NCBI RefSeq assembly: GCF_027627455.1
Contig: NZ_CP115483.1
Location: forward strand, 2,418,001-2,482,000
From: Sphingobacterium sp. SYP-B4668
GTDB lineage: Bacteria; Bacteroidota; Bacteroidia; Sphingobacteriales; Sphingobacteriaceae
Reading direction: 5' to 3'
DNA: 64,000 nt
In this document: positions 26,530 through 34,890 of the stretch, in pieces
Layout of the letters: each line of letters opens with the position of its first letter
How positions within the stretch are numbered: the stretch's first letter is position 1
The notes under the pieces: model-generated
Told to the model about the DNA's origin: nothing
The model's database searches: none
The model's input: only the letters and a program-made list of their open reading frames with translations
Translations under genes and position numbers: made by a program

Positions 26530-26585
26530 CCTGCAATTGTCTACAATCCCCGTAATTTATTTCAGGGATTGTAGACAATTGCAGG
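26530..26585. terminator. Perfect 21-bp inverted repeat between aconitase and his promoter
   Basis: Arms 26530-26550 and 26565-26585 are exact reverse complements over 21 bases, with a 14-base loop. The structure lies 21 bases after the aconitase stop. The reverse-strand downstream flank lacks an immediate T-run, so it may be a 3' stabiliser or Rho-assisted terminator protecting the his promoter from read-through. Confidence 0.75.
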
Positions 26586-26606
26586 AAGCATACTTTAGAA
26601 ATTAGT

Positions 26607-29384
26607 CTAGTTTGTTTCCTTTAAGTATTCGCGCAGTACATATTGTAAGATACCATCATTTTTGTAATATTCTATCTCGATGGCCGAGTCCAAACGTGCC
26701 TTGACTTGAAAATCTATAGTGTTTCCATTTGGGTGAATAGCCTTGACATCTAGGGTCTTATGAGGGGTTAGTTCATCGGCCAAGCCAGCGATGGAGTATG
26801 TTTCCGTACCGTCCAATCCTAAAGACTCTGCATTTTGTCCCTCTAGAAATACCAGAGGTGCTACACCCATACCCACTAGGTTACTGCGATGTATACGCTC
26901 AAAACTTTCGGCGATAACAGCTTTCACGCCTAAGAGAAAGGTACCTTTCGCAGCCCAATCGCGTGAGGAGCCTGAACCATATTCTTTTCCGGCCAAGATT
27001 ATCAGTGAGGTGTGATCTTGCTGATAGGACATGGCTGTCTCATAGACGGTCTTGACCTCATTCGTAGGGAAGTAACGACTGAAACCACCTTCTTTATCGA
27101 CGATTTTGTTTTTGATACGTACGTTTGCAAATGTGCCGCGCATCATAACCTCGTGATTTCCTCTTCGGGAACCATATGAATTAAAGTCAGCGCGTTCTAC
27201 GCCGTGGCCTGAGAGGTATTGACCAGCGGCTGTCTCTTCTTTAAACGAACCCGCAGGTGAAATATGGTCGGTAGTGACAGAATCGCCAAGGTATAACAGT
27301 ACACGGGCATTTTGGATGTCGCTCACAGGTTGAGGCTCTGGGGCTAGATTTTCAAAGAATGGCGATTCTTTGATATAAGTAGAGTGCTCGTCCCATTCGT
27401 AATTCTGATCGAGGCTCACTTCCAATTCTTGCCAGTCCGTCGACCCGTCGAAAATAATGTCATAAACTTCTTTGAAGTCTTCTTGTTTGACACAATCATT
27501 TATTGTATTGAGGATCTCTTCACGTGTAGGCCATATATCTTTTAAATACACAGGATTACCATTCGGGTCATAATCCAGTGGGTCGGAGAGGAGGTTGATG
27601 TCTACCCTTCCAACAAGCGCATAAGCGACCACGAGCATTGGAGACATAAGAAAGTTCATTTTGACCTGTGGATGTACGCGTGCTTCAAAGTTACGATTGC
27701 CAGATAATACCGACGCGACAATCAAATCTCCTTTATCCACTGCTTCAGCAATCTGTGGTGGTAGTGGCCCCGAGTTGCCAATACAGGATGTACATCCGTA
27801 TCCAACAGTGTGGAAACGGAGGGCGTCAAGATCGGCATCCAATCCAGCTCGTTGTAAATATTGCGTGACCACTTTGGAGCCAGGCGCTAGTGAAGTCTTT
27901 ACCCACGATTTGGTGCGAAGGCCACGTTCTATGGCATTCCGCGCTAATAATCCTGCGCCAATCATCACTGCAGGGTTGGACGTATTGGTACAGCTTGTGA
28001 TAGCGGCGATGACTATACTACCGTCACTTAGGATAAACTCCTTGTTCTTATGTTTGATTCTAACGGATTGAATAGCTTCTTGTTCAACCTGGAATGGCGT
28101 ATCGCCAGATATAGGAGTCTTTCCAAAGATGAATTCTGTCCCTGAACCACCGTCCGCTAGCCATGCGGATTCGCGACGATCAATGACGGGGTGGTACTCG
28201 CGGTTGTGCTCCCTTTCCAATAGATCGGCAAACTTGCTATTCAGTTCCTTAACGAAAATCTTATCCTGTGGACGTTTAGGCCCCGATACAGTAGGTTCTA
28301 ATGTACTGAGGTCGAATTCGACTATGGAAGAGTATTGAATGGTCTCTTTACCTGTGCGCCAAAGCAAATTTTCCTTACAATAGGTTTCTACGATTTGGAT
28401 TTGCTCTTGAGATCTATTGGTGCCATGCATGTATTCCAAAGTGCGATTGTCTATTGGGAAATAGGTCACCGTGCAGCCAAACTCTGGAGACATGTTGGAT
28501 ATAGTTGCACGGTCTGTGACCGTTAGGTTGTCCAAGCCATCGCCATAGACTTCTACAAATTTTCCGACGACACCTTTGTCACGAAGCACTTTGGTGATAG
28601 ATAGCACCATGTCAGTAGCAGTACATGCATCGGGAATGTGGCCATGGAGCTTGAGCCCAATGACCTCAGGACATGTAAAAAAAATGGGCTGCCCTAGCAT
28701 AGCCGCTTCAGCCTCAATGCCACCAACACCCCATCCCATAACGCCAATTCCATTGACCATTGGCGTGTGTGAGTCTGTTCCTACAAGTGAGTCCGGAAAA
28801 AGCCAACCGTCACGGTCTATGACCCCTTTGGCGAGATATTCAAGATTGACTTGATGGCATATGCCCATTCCTGGAGGTACTACGGTGAAGTTGCGAAGCC
28901 CCTTTTGAGCCCATTTTAACAATTCGTATCGCTCAGTATTACGCTCATATTCTAACTGTACATTTTTATCATAGGAGTAATCTGTACCGTAATAATCTAC
29001 CTGTACAGAGTGGTCTATTACTAAATCTACAGGGATGGCGGGATTGATTTTTTGCCCATCTCTACCATGACGTACGTATTCCGCTCGTAGAGAGGCCATA
29101 TCTACGACAGCAGGTACACCTGTAAAGTCTTGCATAAGAATCCTCGCCGGTTTGAAGGGGATATCTTTGTCTACCGGTGCAGGGGTCCAATTGACCAGTG
29201 TGTGTATATGTTCATCGGTAATACTGAATCCGTCGAAATTGCGTAGTACATTTTCCAATAGAATTCGGATACTAAAAGGCAGGTGTTCGACCGAGCCTTC
29301 TGGCAGTTGCTTTAACGAGCTGTAATGGTACTGTTTACCATTGACGGACAGCTGCTGAAGTGATTTTGCTTTTGAATTGTTCAT
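26607..29384 (-). CDS. acnA: Aconitate hydratase, AcnA type
   Basis: It interconverts citrate and isocitrate in the TCA cycle through a [4Fe-4S] cluster. The 925-residue length is that of the AcnA/IRP1 form. Cluster ligands are in AITSCTNTSNP (first Cys) and GYGCTSCIGNSGPLP (two Cys). Other blocks are LVGTDSHTPMVNGIGVMGWGVGG and the swivel-domain GKEYGSGSSRDWAAKGTFLLGVKAVIAESFERIHRSNLVGMGV with the active-site Arg and Ser. ATG 29384 starts the natural MNNSKAKSLQQL; a longer reading from 29414 adds ten atypical residues. It is divergent from mnmE. Confidence 0.98.
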   Translation of the reverse strand: MNNSKAKSLQQLSVNGKQYHYSSLKQLPEGSVEHLPFSIRILLENVLRNFDGFSITDEHIHTLVNWTPAPVDKDIPFKPARILMQDFTGVPAVVDMASLRAEYVRHGRDGQKINPAIPVDLVIDHSVQVDYYGTDYSYDKNVQLEYERNTERYELLKWAQKGLRNFTVVPPGMGICHQVNLEYLAKGVIDRDGWLFPDSLVGTDSHTPMVNGIGVMGWGVGGIEAEAAMLGQPIFFTCPEVIGLKLHGHIPDACTATDMVLSITKVLRDKGVVGKFVEVYGDGLDNLTVTDRATISNMSPEFGCTVTYFPIDNRTLEYMHGTNRSQEQIQIVETYCKENLLWRTGKETIQYSSIVEFDLSTLEPTVSGPKRPQDKIFVKELNSKFADLLEREHNREYHPVIDRRESAWLADGGSGTEFIFGKTPISGDTPFQVEQEAIQSVRIKHKNKEFILSDGSIVIAAITSCTNTSNPAVMIGAGLLARNAIERGLRTKSWVKTSLAPGSKVVTQYLQRAGLDADLDALRFHTVGYGCTSCIGNSGPLPPQIAEAVDKGDLIVASVLSGNRNFEARVHPQVKMNFLMSPMLVVAYALVGRVDINLLSDPLDYDPNGNPVYLKDIWPTREEILNTINDCVKQEDFKEVYDIIFDGSTDWQELEVSLDQNYEWDEHSTYIKESPFFENLAPEPQPVSDIQNARVLLYLGDSVTTDHISPAGSFKEETAAGQYLSGHGVERADFNSYGSRRGNHEVMMRGTFANVRIKNKIVDKEGGFSRYFPTNEVKTVYETAMSYQQDHTSLIILAGKEYGSGSSRDWAAKGTFLLGVKAVIAESFERIHRSNLVGMGVAPLVFLEGQNAESLGLDGTETYSIAGLADELTPHKTLDVKAIHPNGNTIDFQVKARLDSAIEIEYYKNDGILQYVLREYLKETN

Positions 29385-29483
29385 GGTTATCTCTCTTGAT
29401 ATAAGGTATAACAAGTTACTACTAAAATCGTTGGTAAAAAAGTGAAATAGTCGTTGTTACGCTATTAAGACAATCTGCGGACA

Positions 29484-29512
29484 TTTGCATTACCGCTAAT
29501 TATGTATCTTTG
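29484..29512 (+). promoter_or_regulatory. Promoter of mnmE, start point at or near the ATG
   Basis: TTTG (29484-29487), 17 bases, then TATCTTTG (29505-29512). The box ends four bases before ATG 29517, so transcription should begin within a base or two of the start codon. Spacing is two bases shorter than usual. Confidence 0.55.
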
Positions 29513-29516
29513 CCGC

Positions 29517-30893
29517 ATGTCTTCAACTGTCATACAACAACAAGAAACCATAGTAGCATTGGCTACTGCTAGCGGTAATGGCGCTATTGCAGTCATCCGC
29601 CTTTCAGGAAAGCAAGCCATAGATATTGCTGATGAGGTCTTTAAAGGTAAGAACCTACTTGAGCAACCATCACATACCGTACATTTCGGGACAATTCGCG
29701 ATGGCAATGAAATCTTGGATGAAGTATTGGTCACCTTGTTTATAGGCCCCCACTCTTACACGAAGGAGAATGTCGTGGAGATTTCTACCCACAATTCAAA
29801 ATATATCATTGAAAGAATCATCCATTTGTTGATAAAAAAGGGAGCTCGTGCAGCGCGAGCGGGTGAATTTACTTTAAGGGCTTTTTTGAATGGAGGAATG
29901 GATCTTTCTCAGGCGGAAGCCGTGGCCGATCTAATCGCCTCAAACTCGGCGGCTTCACACCAGATAGCGATGCAACAAATGCGAGGCGGTTTTTCCAGCC
30001 AGTTGAAACAATTACGCGAAGATTTGATTCACTTTGCATCATTGATCGAGCTGGAGTTGGATTTTTCTGAGGAGGATGTCGAATTTGCAAATCGGGACCA
30101 GCTTAAAGACTTGATTGTCAAGATTGCAGCGGTAATTCGCAGATTGGTTCAATCCTTTGAGCAAGGAAATGTGTTGAAGAATGGTGTACCTGTTGTCATT
30201 GCCGGAAAACCGAACGTCGGCAAATCTACTTTATTGAATGCGCTTTTAAACGAAGAGCGAGCCATTGTTTCGGATATTGCAGGTACGACACGTGATACCA
30301 TCGAAGATGAAATCAATATACATGGTGTCACTTTTCGATTTATTGACACGGCTGGAATCCGAGAGACAGTAGATGTTATAGAGGCCAAAGGAGTGGAGCG
30401 TACTCGGGAGAAGATGAAATTGGCTAGACTGATTGTTTATTTGTTCGATCCTATACAGGATACGGTTTCAGAGGTGCAGCAGCAATTGCAGGAGGTCCGA
30501 AGTCTAGAGATCCCTTTTGTGACTATCATCAATAAGAGTGATTTACTAACGGACCAACAAAAAGCAAGTTATGCTTTACTTAACCCGATTTATATATCTG
30601 CAAAAGAGAAAATTGGCGTAGAAGAGTTGAAAGACGAGTTGTTGAATCAAGTCAATCTTGCTAACCTCAATACGGATGATGTGATGGTTACGAATATTCG
30701 GCATGTAGAGGCATTACAGCAGACTCAAGAATCCTTGGATAGAGTGCTGTTCGGAATTGATAATCCGGTGACCTCCGATTTCTTGGCCATGGATATTCGG
30801 CAAGCTCTACATCATCTAGGAGAGATTACGGGCTCCGTATCAACGGATGATTTATTGGAAAATATTTTTTCTAAATTCTGTATTGGCAAATAG
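29517..30893 (+). CDS. mnmE: tRNA modification GTPase MnmE (TrmE)
   Basis: With MnmG it installs the carboxymethylaminomethyl group at the wobble uridine of several tRNAs. The 458-residue protein has the N-terminal tetrahydrofolate-binding domain (TIVALATASGNGAIAVIRLSG, EFTLRAFLNGGMDLSQAEAV). The G domain follows within a helical domain: GKPNVGKSTLLNALL (G1), GTTRDTIED (G2), DTAGIR (G3) and INKSD (G4). The C-terminal FCIGK contains the catalytic Cys. ATG 29517 gives the natural MSSTVIQQQETIVALAT; the reading from 29502 would lie inside the promoter. A small hairpin (CGCTATT-GG-AATAGCG, 30898-30913) follows the stop. Confidence 0.97.
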   Translation: MSSTVIQQQETIVALATASGNGAIAVIRLSGKQAIDIADEVFKGKNLLEQPSHTVHFGTIRDGNEILDEVLVTLFIGPHSYTKENVVEISTHNSKYIIERIIHLLIKKGARAARAGEFTLRAFLNGGMDLSQAEAVADLIASNSAASHQIAMQQMRGGFSSQLKQLREDLIHFASLIELELDFSEEDVEFANRDQLKDLIVKIAAVIRRLVQSFEQGNVLKNGVPVVIAGKPNVGKSTLLNALLNEERAIVSDIAGTTRDTIEDEINIHGVTFRFIDTAGIRETVDVIEAKGVERTREKMKLARLIVYLFDPIQDTVSEVQQQLQEVRSLEIPFVTIINKSDLLTDQQKASYALLNPIYISAKEKIGVEELKDELLNQVNLANLNTDDVMVTNIRHVEALQQTQESLDRVLFGIDNPVTSDFLAMDIRQALHHLGEITGSVSTDDLLENIFSKFCIGK

Positions 30894-30967
30894 ATGGCGC
30901 TATTGGAATAGCGGAGTGCAATGAATTATCCCTATATTCAGGGAGTGCGTCCTAACTATTGTTATCT

Positions 30968-30975
30968 TATCTTTG
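30968..30975 (+). promoter_or_regulatory. -7 promoter box before the 142-residue secreted protein gene
   Basis: TATCTTTG, an exact TAnnTTTG, ends seven bases before the first of four tandem ATG codons, so the 5' leader would be only a few bases. No good -33 box was identified. Confidence 0.45.
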
Positions 30976-30982
30976 ACGTTAA

Positions 30983-31411
30983 ATGATGATGATGAAAAGT
31001 CTTTGTATTTTGATATTTCTATTTTGCACATCGGTGGTGATGGCGCAAAAGCAATTTGGCCTGAAGTTCAACTTTGTGACGAATAATGGTACTATAGCGT
31101 CCAATGTCCGAGTAAAATTTTTTAAAGATATCGCAGATGACGTTGTCGTTGTTAAGGAATTAAGGGCTAACCATAAAGGTATTCTGAATTTTAAACTCGC
31201 CGATAATTATTTTGATGAAACCGATTCGGTGTTTATACAGGCATTTTTCGAGGATCCTAAAATATATTATCTGAATTACGAAGGGAAATTTTCAAAAAAA
31301 CAATTTCCCTTGAATAAAACAATTGTATTTGAATCGATGGCACCTGTAAGTCTTGACGAAATAGACGATTCGATACCCCATCCCCCCACACTTCCTAAAC
31401 GCTCGAAGTAA
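30983..31411 (+). CDS. Small secreted protein of unknown function
   Basis: The 142-residue protein has a signal peptide (SLCILIFLFCTSVVMAQ). The mature part reads like a single carboxypeptidase-regulatory or Ig-like beta domain: GLKFNFVTNNGTIASNVRVKFFKD, then NHKGILNFKLADNYFDETDSVFIQAFFEDPKIYYLNYEG. The start has four ATGs in a row (30983, 30986, 30989, 30992); the last gives the cleanest signal peptide. It converges on the secreted-protein gene at 31481, and no family could be named. Confidence 0.7.
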   Translation: MMMMKSLCILIFLFCTSVVMAQKQFGLKFNFVTNNGTIASNVRVKFFKDIADDVVVVKELRANHKGILNFKLADNYFDETDSVFIQAFFEDPKIYYLNYEGKFSKKQFPLNKTIVFESMAPVSLDEIDDSIPHPPTLPKRSK

Positions 31412-31480
31412 AGAATAACCAGTACTAGCGCATTGCGACTCTGATATCTAGTACTTGGAATAGTTGGAAGCCTGGTAGCT

Positions 31481-32140
31481 TTATAATCGAGTTGGTGCCA
31501 CTGGGGGTCGCGGCTCTTGATCGACATGAAGTTCGTCCACTAATAAATCGGTAATAACTTTATGCATTTTTTTTTCGTTGACAACAATTTTGCGAATGAT
31601 ATTATTGTAGTAGATGTCACTCTTAAATTCCTGTTCTATTTTCGTTACAAAATTTGGAGCTAAGGATACATATGTCAACAGCAGTTCTGTTCGCTTATCA
31701 TTCATTTTTGTAGCCCTAAGATTCCAGATAATGGCATATTCTGAGAAGAAAAATTGCTTTTTAGGAGGGGGCGGTTTCATGTTTTTTTTCTTTAGTGTAT
31801 AGCTAGTAAGCATGTAGATACTGGGTATAAGCGACGTTTTGTTCGTAGACGAAAGGAACTTGTTAAATTCTTTTTCATCCTCCGCTAGAAAGCTATGGTC
31901 TCGTCCTTTCTCTTCAATCTGAAAGGTAGCGATGCTGTCATTGCTCCCAAGAGAAGTTATGCGGAATTCTCCTTCACGATATAGCTCGGCCATTTCCGGG
32001 ACTGCATCGCGTACTTGCTCGAAATGAGCAACTAATATGCTTGACGCAGGCTTGCAGATAATAGATTGACCCTGTAAATTATTTAGAGCTGTTACAATAA
32101 TGGCAAGGAGCAGGCAATACTTATGCACCAATCTCTTCAT
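31481..32140 (-). CDS. Secreted protein of unknown function
   Basis: Using ATG 32140, the 219-residue protein begins with a signal peptide (MKRLVHKYCLLLAIIVTALNNLQGQ). A longer reading from 32188 would put 16 polar residues before it. The mature part is charged and mixed alpha/beta, with a Pro/Lys-rich stretch KKKNMKPPPPKKQFFF around residue 120 and a Pro-rich C-terminus (QEPRPPVAPTRL). No family is recognised. Its neighbour on the opposite strand is also secreted, but they converge and are not cotranscribed. Confidence 0.75.
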   Translation of the reverse strand: MKRLVHKYCLLLAIIVTALNNLQGQSIICKPASSILVAHFEQVRDAVPEMAELYREGEFRITSLGSNDSIATFQIEEKGRDHSFLAEDEKEFNKFLSSTNKTSLIPSIYMLTSYTLKKKNMKPPPPKKQFFFSEYAIIWNLRATKMNDKRTELLLTYVSLAPNFVTKIEQEFKSDIYYNNIIRKIVVNEKKMHKVITDLLVDELHVDQEPRPPVAPTRL

Positions 32141-32365
32141 GGAAGTATTTTTTTCGTTAAAGGTAGAGTAAAGAAATATATTTTTCAATATTATCTTTTC
32201 TTGTTAATGTCTGAAATATGTTTACTGGAATCAAAAGGAAAAGTTATCCAATGACAACGCAAAATAGGTATACCACTGGACAGTACAAAAAAGTCGATAT
32301 GTATAGCTTTTTCGATAGATTAATGATGGCATGTGAATAGCATAAACATAAGGTTATTAATACAA

Positions 32366-33145
32366 CTACAGTAGTTCGGATGCTTTCTTTTCTGTTAGAT
32401 ACTTCCAATATCTCTTTGGAACGTGTTGCAGATGCAGTTTCATATTACGCCGGGCAACGATGTTAGTGCTTTTGAAATACTGTGCCCAAAGCCGTTGATA
32501 TTTGTTCTCTGTGTCGTCCAGCGTCACATGTGAACCTACTGTGATCAGGTCGTTTTGTTCAATTTTACTAAGTTGCACCTCTTGTATATTGGTTTGGTCG
32601 TAATGGATTCCGTAATTGCGCTTGACATCGTAGATAAGCCAGTGTTGATCAGCATATCGTTTTTTAAAAAAATCGACAATTAAGGGCAGTACATTGAAAT
32701 CAGGATCTATCAAGGCATAGAATAGGCCATCACTGCTTTTTTCAAAACGGACAAACGCCTTCATTCGATGCCGCTCTCGATTGACTCTCTTTAGGGTTTG
32801 AGCATAGTGCAAGACTTGTGGGTCACCATAGTTATCTAAGATGGACCGATCCTGACGAAAGATGAGGATGATGACGGCAAAGATTGCATGCCAGGCCTTA
32901 GGCTCTTCGGAAAGAAAAGTACGATAGAAACCACTGACTTCTTGTTTGCTGCACCTCATCCGTAAGCCAGTTATGACGCGTATAGCCTTTTGGGGGTCAG
33001 TAGTGATTGACCGATCCTTATCGAAGAAGGAGGGGTGGTAGTTACTTCGAGATAGGGGAATAGCCAGCCATTCTCTACGTTCGAAACATTCAAATATTGC
33101 CGTTAAAAACCCCAAGTAAGAGCCGTCAAAGATATAAGATTGCAT
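32366..33145 (-). CDS. DUF4130 protein, partner of the radical SAM enzyme (TIGR03915 type)
   Basis: The 259-residue protein opens with YIFDGSYLGFLTAIFECFERREW, the N-terminal signature of TIGR03915. Its C-terminal DUF4130 part includes LKRVNRERHRMKAFVRFEKS and LPLIVDFFKKRYADQHWLIYDVKRNYGIHY. Its ATG overlaps the stop of the upstream radical SAM gene by one base (TAATG), giving tight coupling. In many genomes the pair is annotated as putative DNA metabolism or repair because it resembles uracil-DNA glycosylase-associated sets, but the substrate remains unknown. Confidence 0.9.
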   Translation of the reverse strand: MQSYIFDGSYLGFLTAIFECFERREWLAIPLSRSNYHPSFFDKDRSITTDPQKAIRVITGLRMRCSKQEVSGFYRTFLSEEPKAWHAIFAVIILIFRQDRSILDNYGDPQVLHYAQTLKRVNRERHRMKAFVRFEKSSDGLFYALIDPDFNVLPLIVDFFKKRYADQHWLIYDVKRNYGIHYDQTNIQEVQLSKIEQNDLITVGSHVTLDDTENKYQRLWAQYFKSTNIVARRNMKLHLQHVPKRYWKYLTEKKASELL

Positions 33146-34404
33146 TAAAATAGCGAGAGTTGGTTAGTGTTAGCTGAAAGCTGTGTATACTTACTGGCTG
33201 ATGTTGACATGATTTGCTGTCGGATAGCAGACATGGGTGGTTCGCCCAGGCGAATAATTGTATCCATGCAGGTCATGAAAAAACGGGCTCTTTTAAAGGC
33301 TACACCTATTTTAATGAGCTGATACTCATGTAGCTTTCCAAATTGACGTGCACGGATAATTTTCAATGCGGATTGACGACCAATACCTGGGATGCGAATA
33401 ATCTGTTTGTAGCTCGCGGTATTGACGTCAATAGGGAAGAAGTGCGGATTGCGAAGGGCCCAACTGAGTTTAGGGTCAATATCAAGTTCGAGTTGTTGAA
33501 AACCAGGATGTAGGATTTCGTCTAGTCTGAAATCATAGAAGCGCAACAGCCAGTCGGTCTGATATAGCCGATTTTCGCGAACTAACGGTGGCGCTGATCC
33601 TATCTGTGGAAGCAAGTTGTTCTGATTGTTAATCGGAATGTAGCCACTATAATAGACCCGTTTTAATTTATAGCTGCTGTAAAAATCCTGGGCCACATTC
33701 ATAATCTCAAAATCGGATTCGGGAGTAGCACCTATAACCATTTGTGTGCTTTGACCTGCGGGTACAAATTGAGGTTTGTGTTTGATTAATTTGGATTCCG
33801 ACTTTAGGGCCTGGATTTCACGTTGTACAAAAGCTAAAGGCTTGCGTACAGAAATGTGGTCTTTTTCGGGGGCGACCAATTTGAGGCCTGCTTCTGTGGG
33901 AAGCTCCAAATTAATACTCATCCGATCCACATATAGGCCCGCTTCCTTAATAAGCTCTTCGCTGGCACCAGGAATGGTCTTAAGATGTATATATCCATTG
34001 TAACGCTGTTCGCTGCGCAGTTTTTTGACAATTGATAGTAAGCGTTCCATTGTATAGTCAGCGCTCTTAAAGATGCCTGAACTGAGAAAGAGTCCCTCAA
34101 TATAATTTCGTCTATAAAAATTCATAGTCAATTCAACAACCTCTTCGACAGTAAATGCAGCTCTCTTGACATCATTGCTCTTACGACTTACGCAAAAGGC
34201 GCAGTCATAGATGCAATGATTCGTAAGTAGGATTTTGAGCAGCGATACGCAACGACCATCCTCTGTATACGTGTGGCAGATGCCCGAAGATGACGCGTCT
34301 CCAATTCCGCCCTTGTTTTTACGCTTACTACCACTTGAACTACAGCTGACATCATATTTCGCCGCATCCGCCAGTATCATCAATTTTTCTTGAATCCTAT
34401 CCAT
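33145..34404 (-). CDS. Radical SAM protein with C-terminal helix-hairpin-helix (TIGR03916 type, putative DNA modification/repair)
   Basis: The 419-residue protein carries the radical SAM cluster motif as NHCIYDCAFCVSR (CxxxCxxC) near residue 68. A preceding Cys/Ser/Lys-rich stretch (SCSSSGSKRKNKGG) and the GICHTYTEDGRCVSLLKILLTN segment are characteristic of TIGR03916. The C-terminal part (about 325-380) has a helix-hairpin-helix (TASYKQIIRIPGIGRQSALKIIRARQFG) that binds DNA without sequence specificity. It is coupled to the DUF4130 gene. A role in DNA lesion processing fits the HhH but has not been demonstrated for the family, as far as I know. Confidence 0.92.
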   Translation of the reverse strand: MDRIQEKLMILADAAKYDVSCSSSGSKRKNKGGIGDASSSGICHTYTEDGRCVSLLKILLTNHCIYDCAFCVSRKSNDVKRAAFTVEEVVELTMNFYRRNYIEGLFLSSGIFKSADYTMERLLSIVKKLRSEQRYNGYIHLKTIPGASEELIKEAGLYVDRMSINLELPTEAGLKLVAPEKDHISVRKPLAFVQREIQALKSESKLIKHKPQFVPAGQSTQMVIGATPESDFEIMNVAQDFYSSYKLKRVYYSGYIPINNQNNLLPQIGSAPPLVRENRLYQTDWLLRFYDFRLDEILHPGFQQLELDIDPKLSWALRNPHFFPIDVNTASYKQIIRIPGIGRQSALKIIRARQFGKLHEYQLIKIGVAFKRARFFMTCMDTIIRLGEPPMSAIRQQIMSTSASKYTQLSANTNQLSLF

Positions 34405-34555
34405 ATCGTTATCCTTATCTACGTGCGCTTATAGCTAGCTATTAAATTTAGTAAATATAGCTAATATTTTTAGTTTACGTAGATTTTTGTTGTATTGTAG
34501 GAGTCAATTGAAGTCTGGTGTTGAAAGTAACTTATGTTTTTGCCGGGAAGCACGC

Positions 34556-34614
34556 AAAAAAAAACGCCTTAATAAAAGCGCATCTTTCAATTAAAAAATC
34601 TGATTTTGATTGAA
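34556..34614 (-). terminator. Hairpin plus intrinsic terminator after the 45-residue ORF
   Basis: On the reverse strand a TTCAAT.../...ATTGAA hairpin (34586-34614, about 11 bp) is followed by CGCTTT-TATT-AAGGCG and a run of ten T (34556-34580). Confidence 0.75.
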
Positions 34615-34616
34615 GG

Positions 34617-34754
34617 TTAACGGGTCGTTAACGCTTCTTTCTTGATAGTAGAGGTTTCTACCGGTGTGTGGTTTACAAATCCCCAATTTGTAACGTAAAA
34701 TAAGTAGGGATTTTTCTGAAGTTGGGTGTTGTTTACTTTCTTTTTTTTAATCAT
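34617..34754 (-). CDS. Possible 45-residue protein
   Basis: ATG 34754 opens 45 codons (MIKKKKVNNTQLQKNPYLFY start, TTR end). Upstream on the reverse strand lies AAAGGA eight bases before the ATG, which is unusually SD-like for this genome, and TTTG-N20-TATATTAG, close to the Bacteroidota promoter. Downstream there is a strong terminator, so promoter, ribosome site, frame and terminator make a complete small unit. The peptide is basic, has no signal or TM segment and matches no family I know. A longer reading from 34835 runs back into the upstream terminator hairpin and is unlikely. Confidence 0.45.
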   Translation of the reverse strand: MIKKKKVNNTQLQKNPYLFYVTNWGFVNHTPVETSTIKKEALTTR

Positions 34755-34798
34755 ATATTTTATCCTTTCTTTTTGATTTATTCTAATATAGCAAAAAG

Positions 34799-34843
34799 AA
34801 AGCCAATAACCAAATCTTCCGCGAAGTTTAGTCATTGGCTTTG
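34799..34843 (-). terminator. Terminator of the META-domain gene
   Basis: A 20-bp imperfect stem (AAAGCCAAT at one end, ATTGGCTTT at the other, one bulge, loop GCG) is followed on the reverse strand by TTTCTTTTTG. It lies about 48 bases after the gene's stop. Confidence 0.8.
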
Positions 34844-34890
34844 TGACATTTGACTTATAAATGATATCAGTCTATATTGTTCCCGGGGTC

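Noticed and set aside
34755..34835. N-terminal extension of the 45-residue ORF
   Set aside because: It would begin inside the strong terminator of the META-domain gene and before the likely promoter.
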